The notes: a model not told the origin generated them from the sequence alone. 9,200 nt of DNA from Eubacteriales bacterium (GCA_028711205.1 JAQTSP010000093.1:1-9200), one strand, 5' to 3'. Shown: positions 1 through 6,130, numbered from the stretch's first letter. Program-made: numbers and translations.

Positions 1-1764
1 GTCGACCACGGTAAAACCACGCTGGTCGACCAGATGCTGAGGCAGTCGGGTGTTTTCAGGGCGAACGAAGCGGTCAGGGAGCGCGTGATGGACTCAGAGG
101 ACCTGGAACAGGAACGCGGCATCACAATACTCGCGAAAAACACCGCGGTCGCGTATAAAGGGACAAAGATCAACATCGTCGATACGCCGGGACACGCCGA
201 TTTCGGCGGTGAGGTCGAGCGCGTGCTGACCATGGTCGACGGTGTGCTGCTGCTGGTGGACGCGTTTGAGGGCTGCATGCCGCAGACGCGTTTTGTGCTG
301 AAAAAAGCGCTGGCGCTGGGCAAGCATGTGATGGTCGTCATCAACAAGATCGACCGTCCGGGCGCGCGGCCGGAGCATGTTGTGGACGGCGTGATCGATC
401 TGTTTATCGCGCTTGGCGCGACAGAAGACCAGCTCGATTTTCCCGTCGTGTACACGTCCGCAAAGGAAGGCACGGCATCACTGAAACAGGACGGGCAGGA
501 GAGCGATATCTCCGCGCTGTTCGAGGCGATACTCGAATATGTACCGGCGCCCGAAGGTGATATCGACGGCAAGCTCCAGCTGCTGGTCGCCAACATCGAC
601 TATGACGATTACCTGGGGCGCATCGGTATCGGCCGGATTGAGCGCGGATCGGTCAAAAAAGGCATGCAGGCTGTGCTGTGCAAAGATGACAGCACCACGC
701 AGAACGTTAAAATCACGAAGCTGTTTGAGTTCTCGGGGCTGAAGCGCTGCGAGACGGACAGCGCTCGCTTTGGTGATATCGTCGCGGTCGCGGGGATTTC
801 GGGTATCAACATCGGCGAGACGGTCTGTGACCCCGAGTGTATCGCGCCGCTGCCTTTTGTCAAAATCGACGAGCCGACGGTGTCGATGAACTTTTTGGTC
901 AACGACAGCCCGTTCGCAGGCAGAGAAGGCAAGTATGTCACGTCGCGGAACCTCAGGGAACGGCTCTGGCGCGAGCTCGAGACAAACGTCAGCCTGCGCG
1001 TGGAAGAGACGGGCGCGACGGATTCGTTCAAGGTATCGGGGCGCGGAGAGCTTCACCTGTCGATACTGATCGAGACGATGCGGCGCGAAGGATACGAGTT
1101 TGCGGTGTCGCGGCCGCGCGTCATACTTAAAGAAGACAAGGGAAAGGTTCAGGAACCGTATGAGCTCTTGATGATCGATGTGCCGGGCGATTATACCGGC
1201 GTCGTGCTCGACAAGCTGACGGCGCGAAAGGCCGAGCTTGTGGATATGCACACAGAGGCGGGAAGCACGCGGCTGGAGTTCAAGATACCCGCGCGCGGCC
1301 TGATCGGATACCGGAACGAGTTTTTGACGGACACGAAGGGCAACGGCATTTTGAACCATATATTCAGCGGATACCGCGACTGGGCGGGGGATATCCCCGA
1401 GCGCCAGAGAGGTTCGATGGTCGCGCATGAGATGGGAGAAACGACGGCGTACGGGCTTTACAGCGCACAGGAGAGGGGCCGGCTGTTTATCGGTGCGGGC
1501 ATCCATGTCTATGAGGGCATGATCGTCGGCGAAAACGCGCGGGCCGAAGATATCGTGATCAACGTGTGCCGTAAGAAACAGCTGACCAACGTGCGCGCGT
1601 CAGGGTCGGACGACGCGCTCAAACTGACGCCGCACGACGTACTTAGCCTTGAGCAGTCGCTTGAGTTTATTGCCGACGACGAATTTGTCGAGGTGACGCC
1701 AAAGAGCATCCGCCTGCGAAAGACGGTACTTGGCAAGGGCGACCGGGCCAAGGCGCATAAATAA
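1..1764 (+). CDS. typA: Ribosome-associated GTPase TypA/BipA, 5' end missing
   Basis: Translational GTPase of the EF-G-like superfamily that binds the ribosome and acts in stress or low-temperature growth and ribosome assembly (known for the family). The reading frame is open from base 1. It starts inside the G1 loop (VDHGKTTLVD), so roughly 15 N-terminal residues lie outside the window; 587 residues are visible. The other GTPase motifs follow in order: G2 RGITI, G3 DTPGHADFG, G4 NKID and G5 SAK. After them come the beta-barrel domain, the EF-G III-like domain (SGRGELHLSILIETM), the domain V-like part (ARGLIGYRNEFLTDTKG) and the TypA-specific C-terminal domain. The length fits the usual 600-615 residues and no lesion is seen. 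The gene is GC-rich compared with the intergenic DNA to its right and ends at TAA just before a hairpin terminator. An internal ATG at 34 is not the real start because it would remove the P-loop. Confidence 0.97.
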   Translation, partial: VDHGKTTLVDQMLRQSGVFRANEAVRERVMDSEDLEQERGITILAKNTAVAYKGTKINIVDTPGHADFGGEVERVLTMVDGVLLLVDAFEGCMPQTRFVLKKALALGKHVMVVINKIDRPGARPEHVVDGVIDLFIALGATEDQLDFPVVYTSAKEGTASLKQDGQESDISALFEAILEYVPAPEGDIDGKLQLLVANIDYDDYLGRIGIGRIERGSVKKGMQAVLCKDDSTTQNVKITKLFEFSGLKRCETDSARFGDIVAVAGISGINIGETVCDPECIAPLPFVKIDEPTVSMNFLVNDSPFAGREGKYVTSRNLRERLWRELETNVSLRVEETGATDSFKVSGRGELHLSILIETMRREGYEFAVSRPRVILKEDKGKVQEPYELLMIDVPGDYTGVVLDKLTARKAELVDMHTEAGSTRLEFKIPARGLIGYRNEFLTDTKGNGILNHIFSGYRDWAGDIPERQRGSMVAHEMGETTAYGLYSAQERGRLFIGAGIHVYEGMIVGENARAEDIVINVCRKKQLTNVRASGSDDALKLTPHDVLSLEQSLEFIADDEFVEVTPKSIRLRKTVLGKGDRAKAHK

Positions 1765-1780
1765 ACAGAAACTAACAACG

Positions 1781-1810
1781 AAGAACGGCTTGTCGGGCGC
1801 GTTCTTTTTT
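1781..1810 (+). terminator. Rho-independent terminator of typA
   Basis: Arms AAGAACG (1781-1787) and CGTTCTT (1800-1806) enclose a 12-nt loop. The second arm runs into a T tract (1804-1810). It lies 17 nt after the typA stop and should end its transcript. Confidence 0.8.
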
Positions 1811-1830
1811 AATGGCAGGAAGGTAATATT

Positions 1831-1859
1831 TTGTAATTCAGTTATGACGGGTGTATAAT
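1831..1859 (+). promoter_or_regulatory. Sigma-A-type promoter upstream of the 1919-2051 relic
   Basis: A -35 box TTGTAA (1831-1836) and a perfect -10 box TATAAT (1854-1859) are separated by exactly 17 nt. Transcription would start near 1866. The only coding-like sequence downstream on this strand is the short broken frame at 1919-2051, so the promoter seems to have outlived its gene or to serve a very small product. Confidence 0.6.
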
Positions 1860-1918
1860 AACAGATATCAATAGTACAGCGGAGAATGGTTTTGTAATCG
1901 GCAAACGGGGTTTTTGTA

Positions 1919-2051
1919 ATGAAAGATATCAAAGAAACCATCGTCAAACAAAGGGAATAGGCCGGTGGTGCACCGCAGCCTGATGCTCGATATTCCCGTA
2001 CGGTACGTGCCGTATCAAAACAAGCTTGGGTGGATCAAAAAGCTGATGTAA
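1919..2051 (+). pseudogene. Short frame-disrupted coding relic, family not recognised
   Basis: An ATG at 1919, 8 nt after a GGGG that could serve as a weak ribosome binding site, opens a 13-codon frame (MKDIKETIVKQRE) ending at TAG 1958. A different frame then reads protein-like sequence up to a TAA at 2049-2051, including RPVVHRSLMLDIPVRYVPYQ and a tail GWIKKLM. One frame change around 1950-1957 would join both parts into a polypeptide of about 43 residues. A promoter lies upstream (1831-1859). I do not recognise the family. It may be the stitched-together ends of a deleted gene, a tiny gene with a real or sequencing-error frameshift, or non-coding DNA. The two-part reading is my inference. 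Confidence 0.3.
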
Positions 2052-2054
2052 CCG

Positions 2055-2342
2055 TTAATCATCAGGAAAGCATCTGCTGCACGGCTTTTTGCCCTCTTGT
2101 ATCGCCTGCTCAAGCGATACCGGAATTTTTGAAGAAGTCAGGTAGGAGCAGTCTTGTTTGTGGTATTTTGTACCGCTTTCTGTGACGTATACGATATCTT
2201 CGTTTGCGTAATACCCGGTGATATCCGTCGGTTCGTCTGTTTCATTGCGTACCACGACGCCGCCCTGAGCCACGATATCCGAGCCGCAGGCCGAAAAGAC
2301 AAGTATCAATATCAGCAGATATGCAAAAAGGCTTTTTTTCAT
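2055..2342 (-). CDS. Small lipoprotein with C-terminal His/Cys (putative metal-site) motif
   Basis: The product is 95 residues. A typical lipoprotein signal peptide (MKKSLFAYLLILILVFSAC) ends at Cys19, preceded by Phe-Ser-Ala, a slightly unusual but acceptable lipobox. It should be lipid-anchored on the outer face of the membrane. The C-terminal part carries Y-H61-xxx-C65-xYL, about 22 residues, then KKPC88-xx-C91. This arrangement is known from short domains in Firmicute secreted proteins, often attached to thermonuclease-like or competence-related proteins, and resembles the Ada-type zinc-binding module. One His and three Cys could bind a metal or form disulfides. The start at 2342 is chosen over an upstream ATG at 2381 because AGAAGG lies just before it and the signal peptide begins there. 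It stands alone, between the relic at 1919-2051 and the divergent Crp/Fnr gene. Its function is unknown. Confidence 0.75.
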   Translation of the reverse strand: MKKSLFAYLLILILVFSACGSDIVAQGGVVVRNETDEPTDITGYYANEDIVYVTESGTKYHKQDCSYLTSSKIPVSLEQAIQEGKKPCSRCFPDD

Positions 2343-2372
2343 CGCAGACACCTTCTGTGTTATTACAATAAG

Positions 2373-2401
2373 ATTATACAATTTGCGTCAGCTTTTTTAA
2401 A
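2373..2401 (-). promoter_or_regulatory. Probable promoter of the lipoprotein gene
   Basis: On the minus strand a perfect TATAAT (2378 down to 2373) lies 30 nt before the chosen start codon. TTTAAA (2401-2396), a four-of-six -35 match, sits 17 nt upstream of it. Confidence 0.5.
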
Positions 2402-2486
2402 CTAAATATTTAAAACATAAAAAATTTTGACGTTTTACCGATAATAAAATTAATATTTATGATAAGGTTTTCTGGAATGGCAAGCT

Positions 2487-2514
2487 TTGCAAACCACGAT
2501 AAAAACGATATAAT
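2487..2514 (+). promoter_or_regulatory. Promoter of the Crp/Fnr-family gene
   Basis: TTGCAA (2487-2492) and a perfect TATAAT (2509-2514) are 16 nt apart. Transcription would start near 2521, leaving a short leader that contains the strong ribosome binding site AAGGGGGA (2536-2543), 5 nt before ATG 2549. An AT-rich dyad (2441-2463, half-sites ATNATAAA/TTTATNAT) is centred about 69 nt upstream of the predicted start site. It could be an activator site but may be chance in such AT-rich DNA. Confidence 0.65.
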
Positions 2515-2548
2515 ATAGGGAGTAAAAGCGATAGTAAGGGGGATATTC

Positions 2549-3190
2549 ATGGAAAGCGGTTTATATGGCAAGTTCCCATTTTACACGGGAATGAATGATG
2601 CCCATAAATTACTTCTGCACGACGGAGCAGTGAAAAAGCAGCTTGCCAAAGGACAGATACTGATGGGCGATAACGATCACTGCAACGGTATTCCGCTTGT
2701 GATCAAGGGGCGCCTGAGGCTTTTTCGGATATCAAGCAAGGGCAGAGAGATGACGCTATACAAGATCAACGAAGGAGAGCTCTGTATTCTTGCGGCGGTA
2801 TGTGCAATGGGCAACATCAAGTACGACTTTTCTCTTGAGGCCGAAGAAGACAGCCTGCTTGCGAACCTTTCGGCCGATGTCTTTAAAGACCTTCTGCAAA
2901 AGAGCGAGCCGTTTAAGACATACGTGTTCAATACGCTGGCGGAAAAACTGCTCCAGGCGATCGATACCATCGAGATGGTCGCGTTCGTCAGCATCGAAGA
3001 GCGTATACTCGAATACCTGGCGGAAAACTCAAACGATTTGGGCGAGGTCAAAACGACGCATGAGAAAATGGCGATCGACCTTGGGTCGTCAAGAGAGGTT
3101 ATCTCAAGACAGCTCAAGAAAATGGCGGAAAAAAATATGCTGACGATAAACCGTGGGAAGATCATTTTAAATATTTCATGTAAAAAGTAA
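2549..3190 (+). CDS. Crp/Fnr-family transcriptional regulator
   Basis: DNA-binding regulator of 213 residues, the normal length for the family. The N-terminal half is a cyclic-nucleotide-binding-type beta-roll (about residues 20-115: GIPLVIKGRLRLFR, then GREMTLYKINEGE). A dimerisation helix follows at about 125-150, then a Crp-type winged helix-turn-helix at about 165-205 (HEKMAIDLGSSREVISRQLKK). Cys45, Cys79 and Cys85 lie in the sensor half; Cys79 and Cys85 (CILAAVC) sit next to the position that contacts the ligand in other members. No cAMP-binding signature (such as an RSA motif) or FNR-type N-terminal cysteine cluster is seen, so the effector is unknown. The thioredoxin gene 82 nt downstream and the cysteines suggest redox or sulfur sensing (inference). 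The start is well supported by its ribosome binding site. With no clear terminator after it, read-through into thioredoxin is possible. Confidence 0.92.
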   Translation: MESGLYGKFPFYTGMNDAHKLLLHDGAVKKQLAKGQILMGDNDHCNGIPLVIKGRLRLFRISSKGREMTLYKINEGELCILAAVCAMGNIKYDFSLEAEEDSLLANLSADVFKDLLQKSEPFKTYVFNTLAEKLLQAIDTIEMVAFVSIEERILEYLAENSNDLGEVKTTHEKMAIDLGSSREVISRQLKKMAEKNMLTINRGKIILNISCKK

Positions 3191-3226
3191 CTATGTCACA
3201 GATATATTTTTTGTCGTACTTTATTC

Positions 3227-3246
3227 TTTATTTAAAGAAAAATAAA
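3227..3246. promoter_or_regulatory. AT-rich inverted repeat upstream of thioredoxin
   Basis: TTTATTT (3227-3233) and AAATAAA (3240-3246) form a perfect 7-bp inverted repeat around a 6-nt spacer, just before a -10-like TATAGT (3247-3252). No convincing -35 box is present at the right distance, which would fit an activator-dependent promoter or no promoter here at all. The very AT-rich context makes a chance dyad quite possible. Confidence 0.25.
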
Positions 3247-3272
3247 TATAGTATAAAGAAGGAGTGTCGTAT

Positions 3273-3596
3273 ATGGCAAAAAATATTACAATGGATAATT
3301 TTAAACAGGAAGTCATTGAGACCGACAAGCCGGTGCTGCTTGATTTCTGGGCGTCGTGGTGCGCACCCTGCAGGATGCTGGGGCCATCGATAGATAAATT
3401 GACCGAAGAATATGCCGATACCGCCGTGATCGGGAAGGTGAACATAGACGAGCAGCGCGAGCTGGCCGAGCACTTCGGCGTGATGAGCATACCCAGCGTT
3501 TTTGTGATCAAAAACGGCAAGGTGATCGACAGCGCTGTGGGTGTCCGGCCAAAAGAATATTATAAGGGCGTTCTTGATAAGGCGATATCAAATTAG
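3273..3596 (+). CDS. trxA: Thioredoxin
   Basis: Cytoplasmic protein-disulfide reductase of 107 residues, the standard length for a single-domain thioredoxin. The active site WCAPC is at residues 29-33, inside the usual DFWASWCAPCRMLGP context. The cis-proline loop SIPS and the following VFVIKNGK strand are intact. It would be reduced by a thioredoxin reductase that is not in this window. The ATG at 3273 is preferred because AAGGAG (3259-3264) lies 8 nt before it; a GTG at 3264 overlaps that ribosome binding site and is unlikely to be used. It follows the Crp/Fnr-family regulator on the same strand by 82 nt, so it may be its target or be co-transcribed with it. A terminator closes it. Nothing unusual is seen in the protein. 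Confidence 0.97.
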   Translation: MAKNITMDNFKQEVIETDKPVLLDFWASWCAPCRMLGPSIDKLTEEYADTAVIGKVNIDEQRELAEHFGVMSIPSVFVIKNGKVIDSAVGVRPKEYYKGVLDKAISN

Positions 3597-3603
3597 TCGA
3601 GAG

Positions 3604-3637
3604 AAAGCGGCAGTCCATCGCGGACGGGCCGCTTTTT
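3604..3637 (+). terminator. Rho-independent terminator after thioredoxin
   Basis: Arms AAAGCGGC (3604-3611) and GCCGCTTT (3628-3635) pair perfectly. An inner GTCC/GGAC pair extends the hairpin, and TTTTT (3633-3637) followed by GTTTTT gives the U tract. It also separates thioredoxin from the convergent radical SAM gene. Confidence 0.88.
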
Positions 3638-3670
3638 GTTTTTCGAAAAACCGTATGTTTAAGAGGCTGG

Positions 3671-4774
3671 TTAATGTTCCGTCAGCGTTTTGACCCATTC
3701 TTTGTTTTCGATCAGCGCGCATCCGCCGCGGCTTTCCTTGAGCATGTGATGGTTGTCGCGTATCTTAAGAAGCAGCCTTGACCCCAGTGCCTCTTTTAAA
3801 GGTTTGCCGGAGACGGTCGTGTCCGAATATGGCGCGAACGGGCATGCCTCGAGCGAGCCGGTGGAGCTGATATGCAAAAAACCTCTGCCCGAAGCCAGGC
3901 ACCCGCCGTACTTTTCTTCATCTCCCGGCAGCGATATGACCAGCATGCGGTGCTTTGCCGCAAGCGAATCTTCGATTTTCCGCAAATGCTGTTTCTGTGC
4001 GTCTGTCAGGCACAGAGAGAAATCGCCTTCGGACGGTACAAATTCGATCAAGAATACAACACCGCAGCCATATGATTCAAGCTGCTCAAGGTAGCTTGAC
4101 ATAACCACCTCATCAAAGTTTTCGTTTGTCAGCGTCACGGACGCGCCGAATAACCGGCCTTCTTTGTCAAGGCTGTCCATGACGGACGTAACGGCGTTAA
4201 ACATGCCGTCTCCGCGCCGCGCGTCGGTTGTCTCTCTGCCGCCTTCGATGCTGATGATGGGAACGAGGTTTTTTAATGTATCCAGTTTTTTTATGATGGC
4301 GCTGCGAAGAAGCAGCCCGTTGGTAAACATCACAAACAGCGTGTCCGGATGTTTCTCCGGGATGTCCAGTATGCCCTTCTTCAAAAGCGGTTCTCCGCCG
4401 GCGATCATGATCACCGCGACGCCCAGAGCAATCGCCTCGTCCACGATCCGGCCGATTTCAGCAATGTCAAGCTCTCCCGATTTGTCTCTTTGCTGCCCGC
4501 AGGCATAGCATCCCTTGCATGAGAGGTTGCAGTCATTGGTCACGCTCAGTATCAAAATGGGCGGCACGATAAGATCCTCATTCTTTGCATACGCGTTTCT
4601 GATTTTAGCCTGTTTTTTCAGGTTCGCCGATATTTTAGCAAAATCTTTGAAATACGCCGGGCGCCGAAAAAGATATTTCTTGTTGTTAATCAGCCAATCG
4701 GTCATCGACCGGTTGAAAATCTGTATACCCTGATTCATGAGCGGTTTCATTTTCCTCGTTTTTTCTTTAACCAT
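3671..4774 (-). CDS. Radical SAM protein with cysteine-bearing C-terminal extension
   Basis: Product of up to 367 residues. CNLSCKGC (Cys82, Cys86, Cys89) is the CxxxCxxC motif that binds the [4Fe-4S] cluster cleaving S-adenosylmethionine. AGGEP (125-129) is the SAM-contact motif, and a TIM-barrel pattern follows to about 250. The C-terminal part has Cys293 (GGCLASGR), Cys312 (EACPFAP) and Cys353 (GGCAL). It looks like a reduced SPASM/twitch-type domain that might hold an auxiliary cluster, though it lacks the full set of cysteines of classical SPASM proteins. This is the MoaA/PqqE/NirJ-like group (COG0535 type); the substrate is unknown. No peptide substrate or partner gene is adjacent. The start is uncertain: ATG 4774 has no ribosome binding site, while ATG 4750 (359 residues) has GAGG but only 3 nt before it. 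It converges with thioredoxin. Confidence 0.88.
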   Translation of the reverse strand: MVKEKTRKMKPLMNQGIQIFNRSMTDWLINNKKYLFRRPAYFKDFAKISANLKKQAKIRNAYAKNEDLIVPPILILSVTNDCNLSCKGCYACGQQRDKSGELDIAEIGRIVDEAIALGVAVIMIAGGEPLLKKGILDIPEKHPDTLFVMFTNGLLLRSAIIKKLDTLKNLVPIISIEGGRETTDARRGDGMFNAVTSVMDSLDKEGRLFGASVTLTNENFDEVVMSSYLEQLESYGCGVVFLIEFVPSEGDFSLCLTDAQKQHLRKIEDSLAAKHRMLVISLPGDEEKYGGCLASGRGFLHISSTGSLEACPFAPYSDTTVSGKPLKEALGSRLLLKIRDNHHMLKESRGGCALIENKEWVKTLTEH

Positions 4775-4780
4775 ATCGTC

Positions 4781-4786
4781 ATTATA
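4781..4786 (-). promoter_or_regulatory. Possible -10 box of the radical SAM gene
   Basis: A perfect TATAAT on the minus strand ends 6 nt before ATG 4774. If used, transcription would begin at or just inside that codon, which favours the ATG at 4750 as the translated start. No good -35 box is seen at 16-18 nt. Overlapping TATTAT (4794-4789) is an alternative. Confidence 0.3.
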
Positions 4787-4918
4787 ATATAATACGGATG
4801 TTAAAACGATATTTTTTACAAAATCTTATTATGTATTTTTGAGATGAGTATTGTTTGGACTCTGTAAGATAATTATTGCAATCCAAAGTATATCATTTTA
4901 CGGCGGGAGATGCGGTAA

Positions 4919-5032
4919 ATGGATATTGATGTACTCACACAAATAAAACTTTATTATGATACGTTTGCAAAATCACGGAAGAAACTGGCTGACGCCCTTT
5001 ATCATCAGGTGGAATCCCTTATCATCAGGTGA
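4919..5032 (+). pseudogene. Truncated MurR/RpiR-family regulator, N-terminal stub
   Basis: ATG 4919, preceded by GGAG 9 nt upstream, opens a 37-codon frame ending at TGA 5030-5032. Its first part (VLTQIKLYYDTFAKSRKKLAD) matches the usual opening of the helix-turn-helix domain in MurR/RpiR-family regulators of sugar and amino-sugar catabolism, typically QIK-YD-FTKSEKKIADYI. After about residue 26 the resemblance stops, just where a tandem duplication begins (4995-5031) and where the sequence runs into the end of the minus-strand LacI-family gene. The rest of the helix-turn-helix and the entire SIS sugar-phosphate domain (about 250 residues) are missing. I read this as the leftover 5' end of a deleted regulator. 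The family call is from memory of the N-terminal pattern. Confidence 0.55.
4995..5031. repeat. 20-nt tandem duplication at the RpiR stub / LacI junction
   Basis: TTATCATCAGGTG occurs at 4999-5011 and again at 5019-5031, both preceded by CCC (the first copy with one extra T). On the minus strand the second copy encodes the HLMI near the LacI-family C-terminus, and the first copy straddles its stop codon (5005-5007). It marks the breakpoint where similarity to RpiR ends. Confidence 0.75.
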
Positions 5033-6012
5033 GGCCTTAATATGATCTGCTTGGATTTTATATCCAAGCTTGTTTTGCTCTTGATTATTTTTATCAGCAG
5101 ATTTGCGCTTGATATACCGATCTGCATACTGGGCAACGCGACAGTAGAAAGTTTTGGATTTGTAAAAGCGCTGTATTCAATATTGTCGATCCCCATCAAA
5201 GCGACATCCTGCGGTATTTTGATATTCTCTTCACTCAAAGCCTGCAGCGCGCCGATGGCAATGTAGTCGCTGTAACACAGCAGCGAAAACGGCGGAGAAA
5301 TTTTCTTTAAAATCTTTTTTGTCAGCTCGTAACCGTCGCTGATATAGAGCGCGCCTGAAAATACAAGACCGCTGTCTATCGGCAGGCCGCTCTCGGCAAA
5401 AGCCTTGTTATAACCCAGCATTCTGTTGCGCGCCGTAGACACATCGAGATTGCTGTTTATGAAAACCACTTTCCCGCCTTTTTTTTCAAGAAGATACTTG
5501 GTGGCCAGGTATCCTGCGCTGATATCGTCCGCTATGACATACGTATCGGTTATTTCATCGATATATCTGCTGAACAGTACATAAGGGATATGGATGCCTT
5601 TCAGCATTTCAACATTCTGTTTGTTGCCAAGTGCGGGAGCCATAATAATACCCGCGACATTTAAAGATCTTAAATCGTTGATGAACATTCTTTCTCTTTT
5701 TGGATCCTCATTGCTGTTAAATATGATGCTGTGATAATTATTTAATGAGAGTACCCGCTCGACGCCTTTTATCGAATTGGCAAAGTAAGGATTAGAATTA
5801 TCCGCAACGATTACGCCAATCAGACTGCTCGATTTTGTTCTCAGATTTTTTGCAAGCGCGTTTGGAATATAATTCATTTTTTCGGCCATTTCCAAAATCT
5901 GTTTTTTCCGGGCCTCGGATATATCGGGATGATTGTTAAGCGCTTTTGACACCGTCATTGCTGTGACGCCCAGCTCTGATGCAATATCCTTAAGTGTTAT
6001 GTTTTTTCTCAT
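5005..6012 (-). CDS. LacI/GalR-family transcriptional repressor
   Basis: Sugar-responsive DNA-binding repressor of 335 residues, normal for the family. The N-terminal LacI helix-turn-helix is complete (ITLKDIASELGVTAMTVSKA, residues 5-24), followed by the hinge (NYIPNALAKNLRTK, about 47-60). The periplasmic-binding-protein-like effector domain starts at SLIGVIVADNSNPYF and runs to the usual ending HLMIRDST. ATG 6012 is chosen because GGAGG lies 6 nt before it and the helix-turn-helix begins immediately. An upstream ATG at 6054 would add 14 hydrophobic residues without a ribosome binding site. The gene is divergent from the inositol-3-phosphate synthase operon. Palindromic repeats with a central CG, as LacI-family operators have, lie between them, so it most likely represses that operon and perhaps itself. 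The inducer is unknown; inositol or a derivative is plausible from context. Its last bases lie in the duplicated sequence at 4995-5031. Confidence 0.94.
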   Translation of the reverse strand: MRKNITLKDIASELGVTAMTVSKALNNHPDISEARKKQILEMAEKMNYIPNALAKNLRTKSSSLIGVIVADNSNPYFANSIKGVERVLSLNNYHSIIFNSNEDPKRERMFINDLRSLNVAGIIMAPALGNKQNVEMLKGIHIPYVLFSRYIDEITDTYVIADDISAGYLATKYLLEKKGGKVVFINSNLDVSTARNRMLGYNKAFAESGLPIDSGLVFSGALYISDGYELTKKILKKISPPFSLLCYSDYIAIGALQALSEENIKIPQDVALMGIDNIEYSAFTNPKLSTVALPSMQIGISSANLLIKIIKSKTSLDIKSKQIILRPHLMIRDST

Positions 6013-6047
6013 TAAGTCCTCCAAATAAAAAAATAAAAATAAAATCA

Positions 6048-6076
6048 TTGACAAAATAAATAGAGTATGATAGTAT
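6048..6076 (+). promoter_or_regulatory. Promoter of the inositol-phosphate operon
   Basis: A consensus -35 TTGACA (6048-6053) and TAGTAT (6071-6076, four of six matches to -10) are separated by 17 nt. Transcription would start near 6083, giving a leader of about 235 nt before the synthase start codon and placing the operator-like repeats at roughly +8 to +43. A weaker second candidate is TTAAAA (6199-6204) with CATAAT (6222-6227). Confidence 0.6.
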
Positions 6077-6090
6077 TACCACATCAAAGA

Positions 6091-6126
6091 GTTATCGATA
6101 AAGTAATCGATAAAGTTATCGAAAAC
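6091..6126. promoter_or_regulatory. Three tandem 12-bp operator-like repeats (putative LacI-family sites)
   Basis: GTTATCGATAAA (6091-6102), GTAATCGATAAA (6103-6114) and GTTATCGAAAAC (6115-6126) follow each other without gaps. The first contains the perfect palindrome TTATCGATAA, the second a one-mismatch version, and the third keeps one half. A central CG flanked by A/T is typical of LacI/GalR-family operators, and the LacI-family gene is divergent, so these are probable repressor sites. They lie just downstream of the predicted transcription start, which suits a roadblock or promoter-occlusion mechanism. The 12-bp period is a little over one helical turn, so the repeats would be rotated by about 50 degrees each. 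Binding by this LacI protein is inferred from position. Confidence 0.65.
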
Positions 6127-6130
6127 CTCC

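Noticed and set aside
478..1506. Long open frame of 342 codons antisense to typA
   Set aside because: It mirrors a GC-rich, clearly functional typA, has no recognisable domain, is rich in Arg/His/Asp as antisense shadows are, and lacks a ribosome binding site.
1600..1947. 115-codon minus-strand frame spanning the typA end and the spacer
   Set aside because: It crosses the typA terminator and promoter region, has low-complexity composition and no ribosome binding site or domain.
3264..3596. GTG start at 3264 for thioredoxin
   Set aside because: The GTG overlaps the AAGGAG ribosome binding site; ATG 3273 has ideal spacing and gives the standard 107-residue length.
4164..4508. 114-codon plus-strand frame opposite the radical SAM gene
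   Set aside because: It is a shadow of the radical SAM coding sequence, Ser/Met-rich, with no motif.
6091..6126. Possible CRISPR-like or minisatellite array
   Set aside because: There are only three 12-bp units with no spacers. The palindromic cores and promoter position fit operators far better.
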